Below are positions 27,241 through 37,370 of a stretch of 64,000 nt of DNA, one piece after another (positions within the stretch are counted from its first letter, which is position 1; the number at the start of each line of letters is the position of its first letter). The notes beneath the pieces were generated by a model. The model ran no database searches. It worked only from the letters and a program-made list of their open reading frames with translations, and had not been told where the DNA came from. The DNA is taken from positions 248,001 to 312,000 of the forward strand of contig NZ_NGJY01000001.1 in the NCBI RefSeq assembly GCF_003987565.1. The letters are read 5' to 3'. The position numbers and the translations under genes were made by a program. Source of the stretch: Vagococcus fessus. GTDB taxonomy: Bacteria > Bacillota > Bacilli > Lactobacillales > Vagococcaceae.

Positions 27241-27526
27241 GTAATATTTTGGTAATAAAAAAGATAATCGCACAACAATATGAATTGTTTATTAATTTTT
27301 GTTTTGTTATAGTATTTTTTGTTACATTACTGTAATTATTATGATACAATGTAACATGTGCTAGATGAGGAAGCCCAAAAAGCTTACTCATGTTTTTTTA
27401 TTTTTATATGAGAGATTTAGTCATAAATTATTTTAAAGTACTGATATTTTTCATGAAAAATTCAAGTAATTACTGTAGGGTTACATAGTATTATCAAAAG
27501 AAAAATAAATCGGGAGGGAAGGAAAG
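27241..27526 (+). promoter_or_regulatory. Intergenic region before the OatA-like gene: promoter, dyads and an early hairpin
   Basis: A promoter-like pair, TTACAT (27322-27327) and TACAAT (27345-27350), has a 17-base spacer. It is overlain by dyads: TTACA-4-TGTAA at 27322-27335 and TTACATT...AATGTAA at 27322-27354. Just after the expected start, TGAG-x-AAGC (27366-27374) pairs with GCTT-x-CTCA (27382-27390), followed by TG and seven T residues, like a terminator. The remaining 125 bases are AT-rich, with another ATTACTGTA near 27472, and end in the CGGGAGGGAAGG site. The region may give a short RNA or attenuate the downstream gene. Confidence 0.5.
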
Positions 27527-29350
27527 ATGACGACCAACCGTAACCAAACAAGTTACTTAGCCAGCCTTGACGGGGTCAGAGCGTTAGCCATTATTTTAGT
27601 ATTAGCTTATCATTTTAATATGTCCTTTTTTAAAGGTGGATTTATTGGTGTGGATATATTCTTCGTATTATCGGGTTACCTCATAACGAGTAAATTATTA
27701 CAAGAATGGCAAACACATAAAGAAATTAATTTGAAAGTTTTTTGGATCAAACGAATTAGGCGTTTAATGCCAGCTGTTATTATTTTGATCAGTGTGACTC
27801 TACTTGTCTGTCTGATTTTATTCCCAGCCGTATTTAAAAAAAGTTGGCAAGATGGTGTTGCTTCACTATTCTATGTAAGTAACTGGTGGTATATAGTTAA
27901 AGAAATTCCGTACTTTGACTCATTTGGTATACCAAGTCCATTTAAGCATCTGTGGTCATTAGCAATTGAGGAACAATTTTATTTGATTTGGCCGTTAGTT
28001 TTTGTGGGTCTACTGAAAACTTTAAAGAAACGACAACATGTTCTTAAAGTCATATTAGGTTCTGCTTTAGTGTCAGCTGTATGGATGGCCTTTCTTTACT
28101 CACCAGAAAATATAGATCGTGTTTATTACGGAACAGATACACGTCTTTTGACATTAGCGGTGGGATGTAGTTTAGCTTTTGTTTGGCCGTATTATTATTT
28201 AGAATCGGGTATCAGTGAATTTGCTCGGAATGTTATCGATAGTGTTGGTATAGTTTCATTAGTGAGTTTGCTTGTGATAGCAACAACGGTGAGTGCGGGT
28301 CAGCCTTTCTTATACTATGGTGGCTTTTTATTAGTAGCGATTCTTTCAGGGCTATTATTGGGGACATTAGTACACCCCGATAGTCAAATGGGGTTGTTAT
28401 TTTCGCATCCGTGGTTAGTTTGGTTAGGCAAGCGCTCGTATAGTATTTATTTGTGGCATTTTCCTGTCACAGTTTTAACAACACCGATTAAAACGAGTGG
28501 AACGTTACATCCAGTACTTATTGTATTGCAGATAGCATTGACAATGGTCTTAGCAATGGTATCCTATGAATGGTTAGAAGAGCCAGTTCGTCGTTTAGGA
28601 TTCAAAGCGTATGCTGAGAAACTGAAAGATGGTTTAAATTATCGTTCAAAAAAATTAATGTATTGTTTACTGGCTATTGTAGGACTTAGCGGAGCTCTAA
28701 CGATGGCATATGATTATTATGATTCAGGAAAAATTTTAGGCTATATAAAAGAGGTTACAGTACTTCCTAAAAAATCTGATGACAATCTGAAAGATGCTCA
28801 AAACAATGTTGAGATTCATAAAATGTTAGCTGTTGGGGATTCAATCATGCTAAGTCTTCAAAAAGAACTAGAAGAAGAAATACCTGGTATCAAAGTGGAT
28901 GGTAAGATTAGCAGACAACTTTGGCAAGCAACGGATTTAATTAAGAAAAAATATAAAAATTATAATTCGGAAGATAGCCTTGTTGTTTTGGAATTGGGTA
29001 CAAATAGTGAGTTTAAACAGGAACAATTAGATGAGTTGCTTGATCTTTTTGATAAAGCTCATGTTGTAGTTATCAATTCAAGAGTACCTAAGCCTTGGGA
29101 ACAAATAGTTAATGACATGTTATTGACTGCGGCAAATAAAAGAGATAATGTCAGATTAATTGATTGGCATTCGATTGCGGTAGCAAATCCTCAATTATTA
29201 AACAGCGATGCTGTGCATCCTAATGAAGAAGGAATTCCGATTTACATTAAAATGATTACTGATAATCTTGAGGGGTATGATTTAAAGTTACCTGAGGTAA
29301 AAAAAGAAGTATCCGATCCTAAAAAAGATACAACTGATAATACAAAATAA
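27527..29350 (+). CDS. OatA-like acyltransferase with SGNH domain
   Basis: A 607-residue envelope protein. Residues about 10-390 form an acyltransferase-3 membrane domain with around ten to eleven spans (LDGVRALAIILVLAYH near the N-terminus with the key His, IEEQFYLIWPL, KRSYSIYLWHFPV). After an extracytoplasmic linker comes an SGNH esterase domain with the GDSIM block near 435-440, ELGTNSE, and a DAVHPNEEG C-terminal Asp/His block. This architecture transfers acetyl groups across the membrane to peptidoglycan (OatA, lysozyme resistance) or related polymers. Peptidoglycan is the likely but unproven target. The tail is Lys/Asp-rich. Confidence 0.87.
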   Translation: MTTNRNQTSYLASLDGVRALAIILVLAYHFNMSFFKGGFIGVDIFFVLSGYLITSKLLQEWQTHKEINLKVFWIKRIRRLMPAVIILISVTLLVCLILFPAVFKKSWQDGVASLFYVSNWWYIVKEIPYFDSFGIPSPFKHLWSLAIEEQFYLIWPLVFVGLLKTLKKRQHVLKVILGSALVSAVWMAFLYSPENIDRVYYGTDTRLLTLAVGCSLAFVWPYYYLESGISEFARNVIDSVGIVSLVSLLVIATTVSAGQPFLYYGGFLLVAILSGLLLGTLVHPDSQMGLLFSHPWLVWLGKRSYSIYLWHFPVTVLTTPIKTSGTLHPVLIVLQIALTMVLAMVSYEWLEEPVRRLGFKAYAEKLKDGLNYRSKKLMYCLLAIVGLSGALTMAYDYYDSGKILGYIKEVTVLPKKSDDNLKDAQNNVEIHKMLAVGDSIMLSLQKELEEEIPGIKVDGKISRQLWQATDLIKKKYKNYNSEDSLVVLELGTNSEFKQEQLDELLDLFDKAHVVVINSRVPKPWEQIVNDMLLTAANKRDNVRLIDWHSIAVANPQLLNSDAVHPNEEGIPIYIKMITDNLEGYDLKLPEVKKEVSDPKKDTTDNTK

Positions 29351-29364
29351 TAAAGACTTTCGAC

Positions 29365-29402
29365 AAAAATCCCACGTTATAATAATAACGTGGGATTTTT
29401 GT
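29365..29402 (+). terminator. Terminator after OatA-like gene
   Basis: A 16-base perfect stem, AAAAATCCCACGTTAT with its complement and an AATA loop, ends in a T-run. Confidence 0.93.
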
Positions 29403-29492
29403 AAAAAGAATAGAATTCTGTAAAATATTCTTGTTATCTGATTAGAGTATGAGATAATTAAAAAGTATAGATTTAGAAGTGGGGGAATGTTT

Positions 29493-30533
29493 GTGGAACT
29501 TTTTGAAAAATTCAAAAAGAATGATGGATTAAGACGATTTGCAGTATTGTTAGTTATTTTATTAGTACTATATTTGATTCGAGATATCATTAGTCTAATA
29601 TTACTAACTTTTATTTTAACGTATCTTATCACTCGTGTTGTAAGTGTATTAAATAAGTGGATAAAATTACCTAAAAAAATATTGGCGATCATGCTTTATA
29701 TATTAATAGTAGTATTTATGTATTTTTCGATTACAATTTATGTCCCAAGATTGATTAACCAAACGTTTTCAATGGTAGAATCTGTGATTAATTTTTATCA
29801 AAATCCTAAAACGGACAATAGTCTAGTGGAATGGTTAAGTAAGAAAATTAGTTTTTCAGAAATAACAGATCAATTAAAATCTGGTGCTAAGATGTTAGTG
29901 ACGTATGTGACCAGTGTTGGGTCAATGGGTATGACATTCTTAATGTCCTTTATTTTAAGTTTCTTCTTCTGTTTAGAAGAAAACTGGGTTAAAGATTTTA
30001 GCAAAAGCTTTTTAACAAGTAAAATTGGCTGTTTTAGTCAAGATGTTGCTTACTTAGGTAAAAAATTCATCAATACATTTGGTGTAGTTCTAGAAGCACA
30101 ATTTCTAATTGCCTTAGTGAATACAGCCTTAACAACGATTGGATTATCATTAATGGGCTTTCCGCAATTACTGAGTTTAGCGTTGATGATTTTCATCTTT
30201 AGTTTGATTCCTGTAGCGGGAGTAATCATTTCATGTATTCCATTAGCTTTAATCGGCTATACAGTCGGTGGAATTCAAGATGTTGTTTATGTGTTAATTA
30301 TGATTGCAGTGATTCATATGTTTGAATCATACTTCTTAAATCCTAAACTAATGAGTAGTAAAACCGATCTACCAGTATTTTACATCTTCATTATTTTAAT
30401 GTTCTCAGAACACTTTTTCGGAGTGTGGGGACTTGTGATTGGAATTCCAGTATTTGTGTTCTTACTCGATTTATTGGATGTGAAATCGTCTGATCGACAA
30501 AAATTACCAAAATTACCGATTTCTAAAAACTAG
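29493..30533 (+). CDS. AI-2E family transporter
   Basis: A 346-residue membrane protein of the AI-2E family (PF01594-type), with a short cytosolic N-terminus, about seven to eight spans, and the characteristic C-terminal PVAGVIISCIPLALIGY and ESYFLNPKLMSSKTDLPVF motifs. Members export small molecules or act as Na+/H+ antiporters; the substrate cannot be assigned. GTG at 29493 is preferred over ATG at 29487 because the GTGGGGGA site is only one base from the ATG but about 7 from the GTG. It is flanked by terminators and so is a single-gene unit. Confidence 0.85.
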   Translation: MELFEKFKKNDGLRRFAVLLVILLVLYLIRDIISLILLTFILTYLITRVVSVLNKWIKLPKKILAIMLYILIVVFMYFSITIYVPRLINQTFSMVESVINFYQNPKTDNSLVEWLSKKISFSEITDQLKSGAKMLVTYVTSVGSMGMTFLMSFILSFFFCLEENWVKDFSKSFLTSKIGCFSQDVAYLGKKFINTFGVVLEAQFLIALVNTALTTIGLSLMGFPQLLSLALMIFIFSLIPVAGVIISCIPLALIGYTVGGIQDVVYVLIMIAVIHMFESYFLNPKLMSSKTDLPVFYIFIILMFSEHFFGVWGLVIGIPVFVFLLDLLDVKSSDRQKLPKLPISKN

Positions 30534-30551
30534 CGCAAGCTAGTTTTTTTA
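30525..30551 (+). terminator. Terminator overlapping the AI-2E gene stop
   Basis: AAAAACTAGC, GCAA and GCTAGTTTTT form a compact hairpin with a T-run; the stop codon lies within the 5' arm. Confidence 0.88.
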
Positions 30552-30635
30552 TTTTATGGCATTATAGACTAGAAGCTTAATGTCTTTAGTAGTAGAATAA
30601 ACATAGGTTAAATAGAGAGAAAGAAAGGTGATTGT

Positions 30636-31814
30636 TTGAAACTAAAAGAAATACAAATGACGAAACAATTGACATTTATTATGGCGATTGTGTGTGGTAT
30701 CTCGATAGCGAGTCTATATTACATTCAGCCATTGGAAGGCTTAGTAGCAAAAGAAATTGGAGTGGATGTTGCTAAGATCGGTTTGGCCCCTACATTAAGT
30801 CAGATGGGGTACGCTTTAGGTCTATTATTCATAGTACCACTAGGAGATATCTTTGAACGTAAGAAACTTATCATGACGATGTTGTCTATCGTTGCAGTCG
30901 TATTATTTATTACAGGATCAACAAGCAATTATTTAGTATTAATGATTTTAATGTTATTGATTGGGTTATCTTCGATTGTACCGCAACTTATTATTCCATT
31001 TGCAGGTCAGTTAGCAAAACCGGAAGAACGTGGTTCTGTTTTAGGAATTGTCACAGGAGGACTCTTGATTGGGATTTTATTATCACGTACATTTAGTGGA
31101 TTAGTTGGAGATGCCTTTGGTTGGCGCGTCGTTTATTTTGCAGGTGTTGTGTTAGCTTTAGTCTTAATAGTACTAGTTTGGTTCATGTTCCCAAGAAATA
31201 CGCCGGTTTCTCAAATGAGTTATGCCGAATTAATGACATCACTTCCGCGCTTATTTATGACACAACGTGTTGTAAGAGAAAGTGCATTTAATGGTTTCTT
31301 TGCCTTTGGTGCCTTCAGTATTTTCTGGTCAACTTTGATTTTCTATATGGAGAGTCCAGCCTATAATTTAGGCTCAAAAGAAGTTGGGTATTTTGGGCTT
31401 GTTGGTGTTATTGGATCGGCTGCATCTGTCTTAATGGGACGTGTCGCTGATAAAAAAGGAGCACGCTTTGGTGTTGGTATCGGTTCTTTTATCGCGATGT
31501 TATCTTTCCTTGTGTTATGGATTTTTGGCTCAAGCATTGCTGGTCTTGTCGTAGGGTTAACGTTGTTAGATTTCGGAACATCAACTACTCAAGTATCAAA
31601 TCAATCGCGTATCCAGTCGTTAGGTGATGAGAATAGAAGTCGTAATAATACGATTTACATGTTTTCTTTCTTTGTAGGAGGAGCAAGTGGGTCATTATTA
31701 GGCTCATTCGCTTGGCAATTAGCAGGATGGACAGGTGTCTGTCTACTTGGAATGGTTTATGGTTTAATTGCAATTATAGGTCATCATATTATTTATAAAC
31801 CTGTTTCAAAATAA
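30636..31814 (+). CDS. Major facilitator superfamily transporter
   Basis: A 392-residue 12-span MFS protein. The loop 2-3 motif is GDIFERKK (near 68-75), and loop 8-9 carries GRVADKKGARFG. Overall it resembles proton-driven drug or metabolite exporters of the DHA1 group (YdeR/AraJ-like). The substrate is not evident. The start is a TTG preceded by AAAGGTGATTG; an in-frame ATG at 30657 is a less favoured alternative. No regulator gene is adjacent. Confidence 0.85.
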   Translation: MKLKEIQMTKQLTFIMAIVCGISIASLYYIQPLEGLVAKEIGVDVAKIGLAPTLSQMGYALGLLFIVPLGDIFERKKLIMTMLSIVAVVLFITGSTSNYLVLMILMLLIGLSSIVPQLIIPFAGQLAKPEERGSVLGIVTGGLLIGILLSRTFSGLVGDAFGWRVVYFAGVVLALVLIVLVWFMFPRNTPVSQMSYAELMTSLPRLFMTQRVVRESAFNGFFAFGAFSIFWSTLIFYMESPAYNLGSKEVGYFGLVGVIGSAASVLMGRVADKKGARFGVGIGSFIAMLSFLVLWIFGSSIAGLVVGLTLLDFGTSTTQVSNQSRIQSLGDENRSRNNTIYMFSFFVGGASGSLLGSFAWQLAGWTGVCLLGMVYGLIAIIGHHIIYKPVSK

Positions 31815-31825
31815 GTAGGTTATGA

Positions 31826-31857
31826 AAAGGGTCTCACAATACTGTGAGGCTTTTTGA
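31826..31857 (+). terminator. Terminator after MFS gene
   Basis: A CCTCACAG-type stem (CTCACA and TGTGAG with flanking G-T/G-C pairs) is followed by TTTTTG. Confidence 0.8.
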
Positions 31858-31955
31858 TTATAAAAAATGTTCAAAAAATAATACTTATCACTTGATATAT
31901 GAAATATATTTCTGTATCATTAAGAGGTTCTAGCAAAAAGGAAAGAGGGTATGAT

Positions 31956-33674
31956 ATGTCTTTAATAATAAATAAAATGAAAGCACAAAAAGGGTACGTT
32001 TTTATGTCGTTACTCCTTACTATTGTGATTGTTGCCTCGCAATTATGGCAACCGAAATTACTTGAAAATGTTATCAACGCTGTATCAATGGATGACAAAG
32101 ACAAGATTATGTCATTAGGAATTAAGCTATTAATCATTGCATCAATTGGCTTACTTGCTGGTGTCTTAAATACTGTGATAGCAGCACGTGTTGCACGTGA
32201 TGTGTCTGCAGATATTCGTAAAGACGGATTTGAGAAAATTCAAACTTTCTCATTCAGTAATATTGAACAATTTTCAACAGGTAACTTAGTGGTACGTTTA
32301 ACTAACGATATCACTCAAATTCAGAACTTAGTGATGATGATGTTACAAACATTATTACGTATTCCGATTTTATTTATCGGGAGTTTTATCCTAGCTATGA
32401 TGACAATTCCTCAATTATGGTGGGTCATTATTGCACTTGTTGTCTTAGTATTTGTTACCGTAATGGGACTATTCGGTATCATGGGCAAACATTTTGGAAT
32501 GATTCAACGTTTCTTAGACCGTGTTAACGGAATCGCGAAAGAAAACTTAGCCGGAATGCGTGTGGTTAAATCATTCGTACAAGAAGAAAACGAAACAGAA
32601 CGTTTTTCAGATGTTAGTGGAAACTTAACAAAGCACACGATTATTGTAGGACGTTTGTTCTCAGTTATGGTGCCAACATTCACACTGATTTCAAGTTTAG
32701 CTATGGCGTTAACTATTTTCTTCTCAGCTGATTTAGCTAAAGATAATTTAGAAATTATTGGTAAAGTAAATTCATTTATTAACTACTTAATGCAAATCAT
32801 GATGTCAATTATCATCGGTGGTATGATGACAATGATGGCGTCACGTGCGTTTGTATCATTAGGACGTATGAAAGAAATCTTAAACACAGAAGCAGATATT
32901 ACATTTGATGATGAAAATGGCGAAGAAATCCAAAATGGTGATGTTGCATTCAATAACGTGACATTCCAATATGTAGGAGACGAACGTCCATCATTAGAAA
33001 ATATTACATTCAACGCAAAACACGGAGAAGTTGTTGGGGTAGTCGGAGCGACAGGTTCTGGTAAATCAACACTGGCTCAAATGATTGCGCGTATGTATGA
33101 TCCAACTGAAGGATCAATTGAGATTGGTCATGTTGATCTTAAAAAGACGAAAAAAGAAGATTTACGTGAGTCTGTAGCGTTAGTTTTACAGAAAGCTATT
33201 TTATTCTCTGGTACGATTGCAGAAAACTTACGTCATGGTAAAAAAGATGCCACATGTGAAGACATGGAAAAAGCGTCTAAGATTGCTCAAGCCAAAGAAT
33301 TCATCGACCGTCAAACAAATGGTTACATGGGTGATGTTGAAGAACGTGGAGCTAACTTCTCAGGAGGTCAGAAACAACGTTTATCTATCTCTCGTGGTGT
33401 TATTGGAAAACCTAAAGTATTAGTTCTAGATGATAGTACAAGTGCCTTAGATGCCAAATCAGAGAAGCTTGTAAAAGAAGCGTTAGCAAGTCAATTAAAC
33501 GATACAACAACATTTATCATTGCTCAAAAAATCTCATCAGTGGTACAAGCCGATAAGATTTTAGTTTTAGATGATGGTAAATTAGTAGCAGAGGGAACTC
33601 ATAAAGAATTAGTTGAGTCTAGCCCAATTTACCGTGAAATTTACGATACTCAAAAAGGGAAAGAGGTGGAGTAG
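31956..33674 (+). CDS. Heterodimeric ABC exporter, subunit with degenerate ATP site
   Basis: A 572-residue half-transporter with six N-terminal spans (to about 300) and a C-terminal ATPase. The Walker A is GATGSGKST and the signature is FSGGQKQR. However, the Walker B catalytic Glu is Asp ([10 protein letters not shown]) and the switch His is Gln (FIIAQKIS). It therefore contributes a non-catalytic nucleotide site in a heterodimer, while its intact signature completes the partner's site. ATG at 31956 after GAAAGAGGG is favoured over an upstream in-frame ATG at 31899. It is followed one base after the stop by its partner gene. Likely a lipid or multidrug exporter; the substrate is unknown. Confidence 0.9.
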   Translation: MSLIINKMKAQKGYVFMSLLLTIVIVASQLWQPKLLENVINAVSMDDKDKIMSLGIKLLIIASIGLLAGVLNTVIAARVARDVSADIRKDGFEKIQTFSFSNIEQFSTGNLVVRLTNDITQIQNLVMMMLQTLLRIPILFIGSFILAMMTIPQLWWVIIALVVLVFVTVMGLFGIMGKHFGMIQRFLDRVNGIAKENLAGMRVVKSFVQEENETERFSDVSGNLTKHTIIVGRLFSVMVPTFTLISSLAMALTIFFSADLAKDNLEIIGKVNSFINYLMQIMMSIIIGGMMTMMASRAFVSLGRMKEILNTEADITFDDENGEEIQNGDVAFNNVTFQYVGDERPSLENITFNAKHGEVVGVVGATGSGKSTLAQMIARMYDPTEGSIEIGHVDLKKTKKEDLRESVALVLQKAILFSGTIAENLRHGKKDATCEDMEKASKIAQAKEFIDRQTNGYMGDVEERGANFSGGQKQRLSISRGVIGKPKVLVLDDSTSALDAKSEKLVKEALASQLNDTTTFIIAQKISSVVQADKILVLDDGKLVAEGTHKELVESSPIYREIYDTQKGKEVE

Positions 33675-33675
33675 T

Positions 33676-35448
33676 ATGAACAAAAAAAATAGTATTCCAG
33701 GCTTTTTCTGGACGTATCTAAAAGCATTTAAGTTACAACTCTTCATCATTATCATTGCGATTATCGCATCGACATGGTTACAAGTTCATACAACAAGCTT
33801 CATCGGAGATGCGATTAAAGAATTAGCAACATATGCCTTTACGTATACCCAACTTGGTGATGCAGATAAATCACCATTTATCAAAGTCATCCAGTTATTA
33901 ATCATGATGTATGTTATGAACTGGGTCGCAATGTTCATCCAAAATATGTTGATGGCGGGTGTGACTGGTAATTCTACAAATAACATGCGTATCTCATTAT
34001 TTAAAAAGATGGAACGCATGACAATCAAATTCTTTGATAGTCATCAAGATGGAGAAATTTTAAGTCGTTTTACAAGTGATTTAGATAATATTTCTAACAC
34101 AATGAACCAAGCGTTAATTCAAGTGCTTACCAACTTTTCAATGATGATTGGTGTTCTGATTATGATGTTCCAAAAAAATGTGAAAATGACATGGGTAACA
34201 TTAGGTATAGCACCAGTTGCGATTATCGTAGCGATTGTTATTATCCGTCAGGCACGTAAAAATGTGAACATCCAACAAGATAGTATTGGTGAATTAAATG
34301 CTTATATTGACGAACGTATTTCAGGTCAAAAAGTAATCATCACCAATGGTTTAGAAGAAGAAACAATTGAAGGTTTTGATGTTTTAAATGACAAAGTTAA
34401 GAAATCAACTTTTAAAGGTCAAGTTTACTCAGGTTTACTTTTCCCAACAATGCAAGGATTATCCGTTTTAAATACAGCAATCGTGATTTTCTTTGGTAGT
34501 ATGTTAGTGTTAGACGGTACGATGGATAGAGCGACAGGTTTAGCCTTAATCGTAACATTCATTATGTATTCACAACAATTCTACATGCCATTAACACAAA
34601 TCTCATCACAATTTAGCATGTTGCAATTAGCCTTTACAGGCGCTCGTCGTTTGAATGAAGTCTTCGCAGAAGATGATGAATTTGAACGTGAGAATGTTTC
34701 AAATATTACTGGTTTAGACGAGTCAATCGAGCTTAAAAATGTTGATTTCTCATATAATCCAGATAAACCCATTCTTAAAAACATCAACATCAAAGCGAAC
34801 AAAGGTCAGATGGTTGCCTTAGTTGGACCAACAGGTTCAGGTAAAACAACAATTATGAATCTATTAAATCGTTTCTATAACGTAGACGGTGGCGAAATCT
34901 TACTTGATGGTCAAGACATCCGTGATATTTCATTACCAAGCTTACGTTCTCAAATCGGTATCGTGTTACAAGAGTCAGTGTTATTTAGCGGAACAATCCG
35001 TGATAATATCGTCTTTGGTAAACCTGATGCGACAGAGGAAGAGATGATTGATGCAGCGAAACAAGCCAACATTCATGACTTTATCATGAGCTTAGAAGAC
35101 GGCTATGATACAAAAGTAAGCGATGAAAATAACATCTTCAGTGTGGGTCAAAAACAATTAATCAGTATTGCCCGTACGATTATTACTAATCCAGATTTAT
35201 TAATCTTGGATGAAGCAACATCAAACGTAGATACTGTAACGGAAAGTCGTATCCAAAAAGCAATGGAAAACATCATTGCTGGACGTACAAGTTTCGTAAT
35301 TGCACACAGACTGAAAACAATCCTTAACGCTGACTTTATCGTGGTGTTACACCAGGGTGAAATTATCGAAGAAGGAACTCACGAAGAACTACTTAAACAA
35401 GGTGGGTTCTACGCAGAGTTGTACCACAACCAATTCGTATTTGAATAG
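33676..35448 (+). CDS. Heterodimeric ABC exporter, catalytic subunit
   Basis: A 590-residue half-transporter with a six-span membrane domain and a C-terminal ATPase: Walker [10 protein letters not shown], Walker [12 protein letters not shown] with the catalytic Glu, and switch His in FVIAHRLKT. Its signature is FSVGQKQL rather than LSGGQ, complementing the degenerate site of the other subunit. The two proteins thus build one consensus and one degenerate ATP site, as in LmrCD-type exporters. ATG at 33676 with AAAGAGGTGG upstream is chosen over an in-frame upstream start that would overlap the first gene. Substrate unknown. Confidence 0.9.
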   Translation: MNKKNSIPGFFWTYLKAFKLQLFIIIIAIIASTWLQVHTTSFIGDAIKELATYAFTYTQLGDADKSPFIKVIQLLIMMYVMNWVAMFIQNMLMAGVTGNSTNNMRISLFKKMERMTIKFFDSHQDGEILSRFTSDLDNISNTMNQALIQVLTNFSMMIGVLIMMFQKNVKMTWVTLGIAPVAIIVAIVIIRQARKNVNIQQDSIGELNAYIDERISGQKVIITNGLEEETIEGFDVLNDKVKKSTFKGQVYSGLLFPTMQGLSVLNTAIVIFFGSMLVLDGTMDRATGLALIVTFIMYSQQFYMPLTQISSQFSMLQLAFTGARRLNEVFAEDDEFERENVSNITGLDESIELKNVDFSYNPDKPILKNINIKANKGQMVALVGPTGSGKTTIMNLLNRFYNVDGGEILLDGQDIRDISLPSLRSQIGIVLQESVLFSGTIRDNIVFGKPDATEEEMIDAAKQANIHDFIMSLEDGYDTKVSDENNIFSVGQKQLISIARTIITNPDLLILDEATSNVDTVTESRIQKAMENIIAGRTSFVIAHRLKTILNADFIVVLHQGEIIEEGTHEELLKQGGFYAELYHNQFVFE

Positions 35449-35459
35449 GAAGAATAAAA

Positions 35460-35500
35460 TTAAAGCACATGCTAGTGATAAACTAGCATGTGCTTTTTTA
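35460..35500 (+). terminator. Terminator after ABC exporter pair
   Basis: AAAGCACATGCTAG pairs with its complement around TGATAAA and is followed by a T-run. Confidence 0.93.
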
Positions 35501-35590
35501 ATACGTAATATAATCATAGTGAACTTTTTCTATATCTAAAAATAAACATAAATAAATCACAAAAAACACAATCTTAGGATTTATTTAGCA

Positions 35591-35599
35591 TGTTACAAT
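35591..35599 (+). promoter_or_regulatory. Extended -10 promoter of the exported-protein/ABC cluster
   Basis: TG-T-TACAAT is an extended -10 element about 52 bases before the start codon at 35651. No good -35 box is visible. Confidence 0.5.
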
Positions 35600-35650
35600 A
35601 CATAAATAGGATTTTAATCCGTATCGCAAATAAAGATAGGAGTTTTAATT

Positions 35651-36325
35651 ATGAAGAAATTAGTAGTCATAACGGTGTTAGTTTTACTTAGTAGTGTTGC
35701 ATTTTTTAGTGTCAGTACTCATTTTAATGCTAAAAAAGAAGCAAATCCAAAGGAAAAGGACTCAGCTTTAACAGTGACCTATTATGACTTAGAACCTATC
35801 GCAAGTCCAACTCTTGTCCAAGTAATGAAAAATTCTGCCACACAAGAGACAGCTAAATTAACGAAGAATTTGACTAGTTTTGATTCCTCTGGTCATAAGG
35901 ATGAGATTTACTATGTAGCCCCTGATACTTTAACTGAACATAGTTCGTTTTTGAAAAGTCCTAACAAAAAGAATTCAGTTGATATAGATAGAGGGAATGG
36001 TGTAACAGAAAATAGTATTACGGATTATGATGTTGATTTTGATGCGAAAAAAGAAGGAAAGTATTACTATTATGTCCCATTATTTGTCGAAACTTCTAAA
36101 AAAAATCAATTGACCTCTTTTGATATTGTCAATCACCAGGTTAATACCACCTATCATGCAGATCCTTCTCTTAGTGAAGAACGGTCTGTTCAAGGAGTGT
36201 ATACAGAATATTTAGTAGGCTTTGAAATACCATATGATGAGGTGAAAAACCACCTATTAGATATCACGCTCCAGTTAACGATAGGTAATGACTTGCTGAC
36301 ACAGTCGGTAAAATCCAAAGCATAG
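35651..36325 (+). CDS. Exported protein of unknown function linked to an FtsX-type ABC transporter
   Basis: I do not recognise this 224-residue protein. Its N-terminus (KKLVVITVLVLLSSVAFFSV) is a signal peptide or anchor without a lipobox Cys. The rest is hydrophilic and probably beta-rich, with blocks such as KYYYYVPLFVET and VGFEIPYDEV. It heads a four-gene cluster (14 bases to the next gene), followed by two FtsX/MacB-like permeases and an ATPase. It could be an adaptor working with the transporter, as MacA does for MacB, or a sensor or substrate; none of these is shown by the sequence. Confidence 0.72.
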   Translation: MKKLVVITVLVLLSSVAFFSVSTHFNAKKEANPKEKDSALTVTYYDLEPIASPTLVQVMKNSATQETAKLTKNLTSFDSSGHKDEIYYVAPDTLTEHSSFLKSPNKKNSVDIDRGNGVTENSITDYDVDFDAKKEGKYYYYVPLFVETSKKNQLTSFDIVNHQVNTTYHADPSLSEERSVQGVYTEYLVGFEIPYDEVKNHLLDITLQLTIGNDLLTQSVKSKA

Positions 36326-36338
36326 AAAGGAGTCCATA

Positions 36339-37370
36339 ATGATTTCGAAACAAACCGTCTTAATGACCACTTTTTTCTTAGTCTTTACAACGTATTTGTT
36401 TCTTTTTTCAATTGTGAGTGATGAGCGTTCATTTTATACTTCCTATGAGGAGTATTATTCCAGCGAAAACGTTTCCTACCCAAAAGTAGGGTTAAACGAG
36501 GAAGTCTGGCAGACGCTGTCAAATGATAAAGCTAATTTGAAAGAAGCAAATTTTTCAGGTTTTAACTGGGCATTAGATTACTCCTTTCTTCTTCCTGGAA
36601 AGTATAGGGATAGTCTTACACTGTCTTCTGGTCATTTTTTTAAACCGAGTGAGCGAGAAGATAGTGTTGTAATAGGAAAAGACGTGTTTAAATTATTGTC
36701 AAAAGAAGAACGAAGTAGAGGTAAAGTCAAACTAGATAATGAGTGGGTCCCAATTGTAGGTGTATTAGCTAAAAGTCCGTTTGATGCAAATGTATTTCTA
36801 AATCCAGCCTCTCCTCATTTTTTAAAGAAGTATTTATCTGGTGTGACCGGCCTTTCTATGACACGATACAAACAGGATAAGAAATGGCAACAGATAGTAG
36901 ACAAAGTAAAAATACCTGAATCAGATAGTGGGTTTCGCTCGCCCAGTTATAGTTTAACGAGAGATGAATTTGAACAAGGCAGTCATCGTTTTGATCTCTT
37001 TTATCTCGAATTACTTCTCGTCAGTAGTCTTTCAGTTATGATGCAGTTTTATCAACGTCTGGATGCATGGCGATTGGAATTAGCTATTAGAAAACTTGTA
37101 GGGGCAAGCGAAGCCCGCTTGGTTTGGGATACGTTTCAAAAATACCTAAAAACAATGACCTTGAGTTTTATACTGAGTTTAGTTGTTGTACTTAGTGGCA
37201 CTAAATTCATGGAAAAAAGTCTACCCTTTACTTTTCAGTCTGCATTATTAGGGAGTACTCAGGTGACAGGTGTCTTTATCGTTATGGTTTTATTTTTCTT
37301 TTCATTAAGTGTGGTATCAGTCAAAATTATGACGGTCTCACAGTTACTTAGGGAGGTGCGAGATGTCTAA
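36339..37370 (+). CDS. FtsX/MacB-like ABC permease, first subunit
   Basis: A 343-residue membrane protein with one N-terminal span (about 8-27), an extracytoplasmic region of about 190 residues, and three C-terminal spans. The external part has the MacB-periplasmic-domain pattern SGHFFKPSEREDSVVIGKD... then WVPIVGVL. Just after the second span, RLELAIRKLVGASEARL matches the FtsX/MacB coupling helix. Such proteins transmit ATP hydrolysis to the outside rather than forming a channel. The gene overlaps the next by 8 bases. Function in antimicrobial peptide defence or in peptide release is possible. Confidence 0.77.
   Translation: MISKQTVLMTTFFLVFTTYLFLFSIVSDERSFYTSYEEYYSSENVSYPKVGLNEEVWQTLSNDKANLKEANFSGFNWALDYSFLLPGKYRDSLTLSSGHFFKPSEREDSVVIGKDVFKLLSKEERSRGKVKLDNEWVPIVGVLAKSPFDANVFLNPASPHFLKKYLSGVTGLSMTRYKQDKKWQQIVDKVKIPESDSGFRSPSYSLTRDEFEQGSHRFDLFYLELLLVSSLSVMMQFYQRLDAWRLELAIRKLVGASEARLVWDTFQKYLKTMTLSFILSLVVVLSGTKFMEKSLPFTFQSALLGSTQVTGVFIVMVLFFFSLSVVSVKIMTVSQLLREVRDV

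Noticed and set aside
27365-27439. 24-codon reading frame starting at the ATG in the early hairpin
   Set aside because: It has no ribosome binding site and its content follows from the hairpin and the T-run. Not called as a gene.
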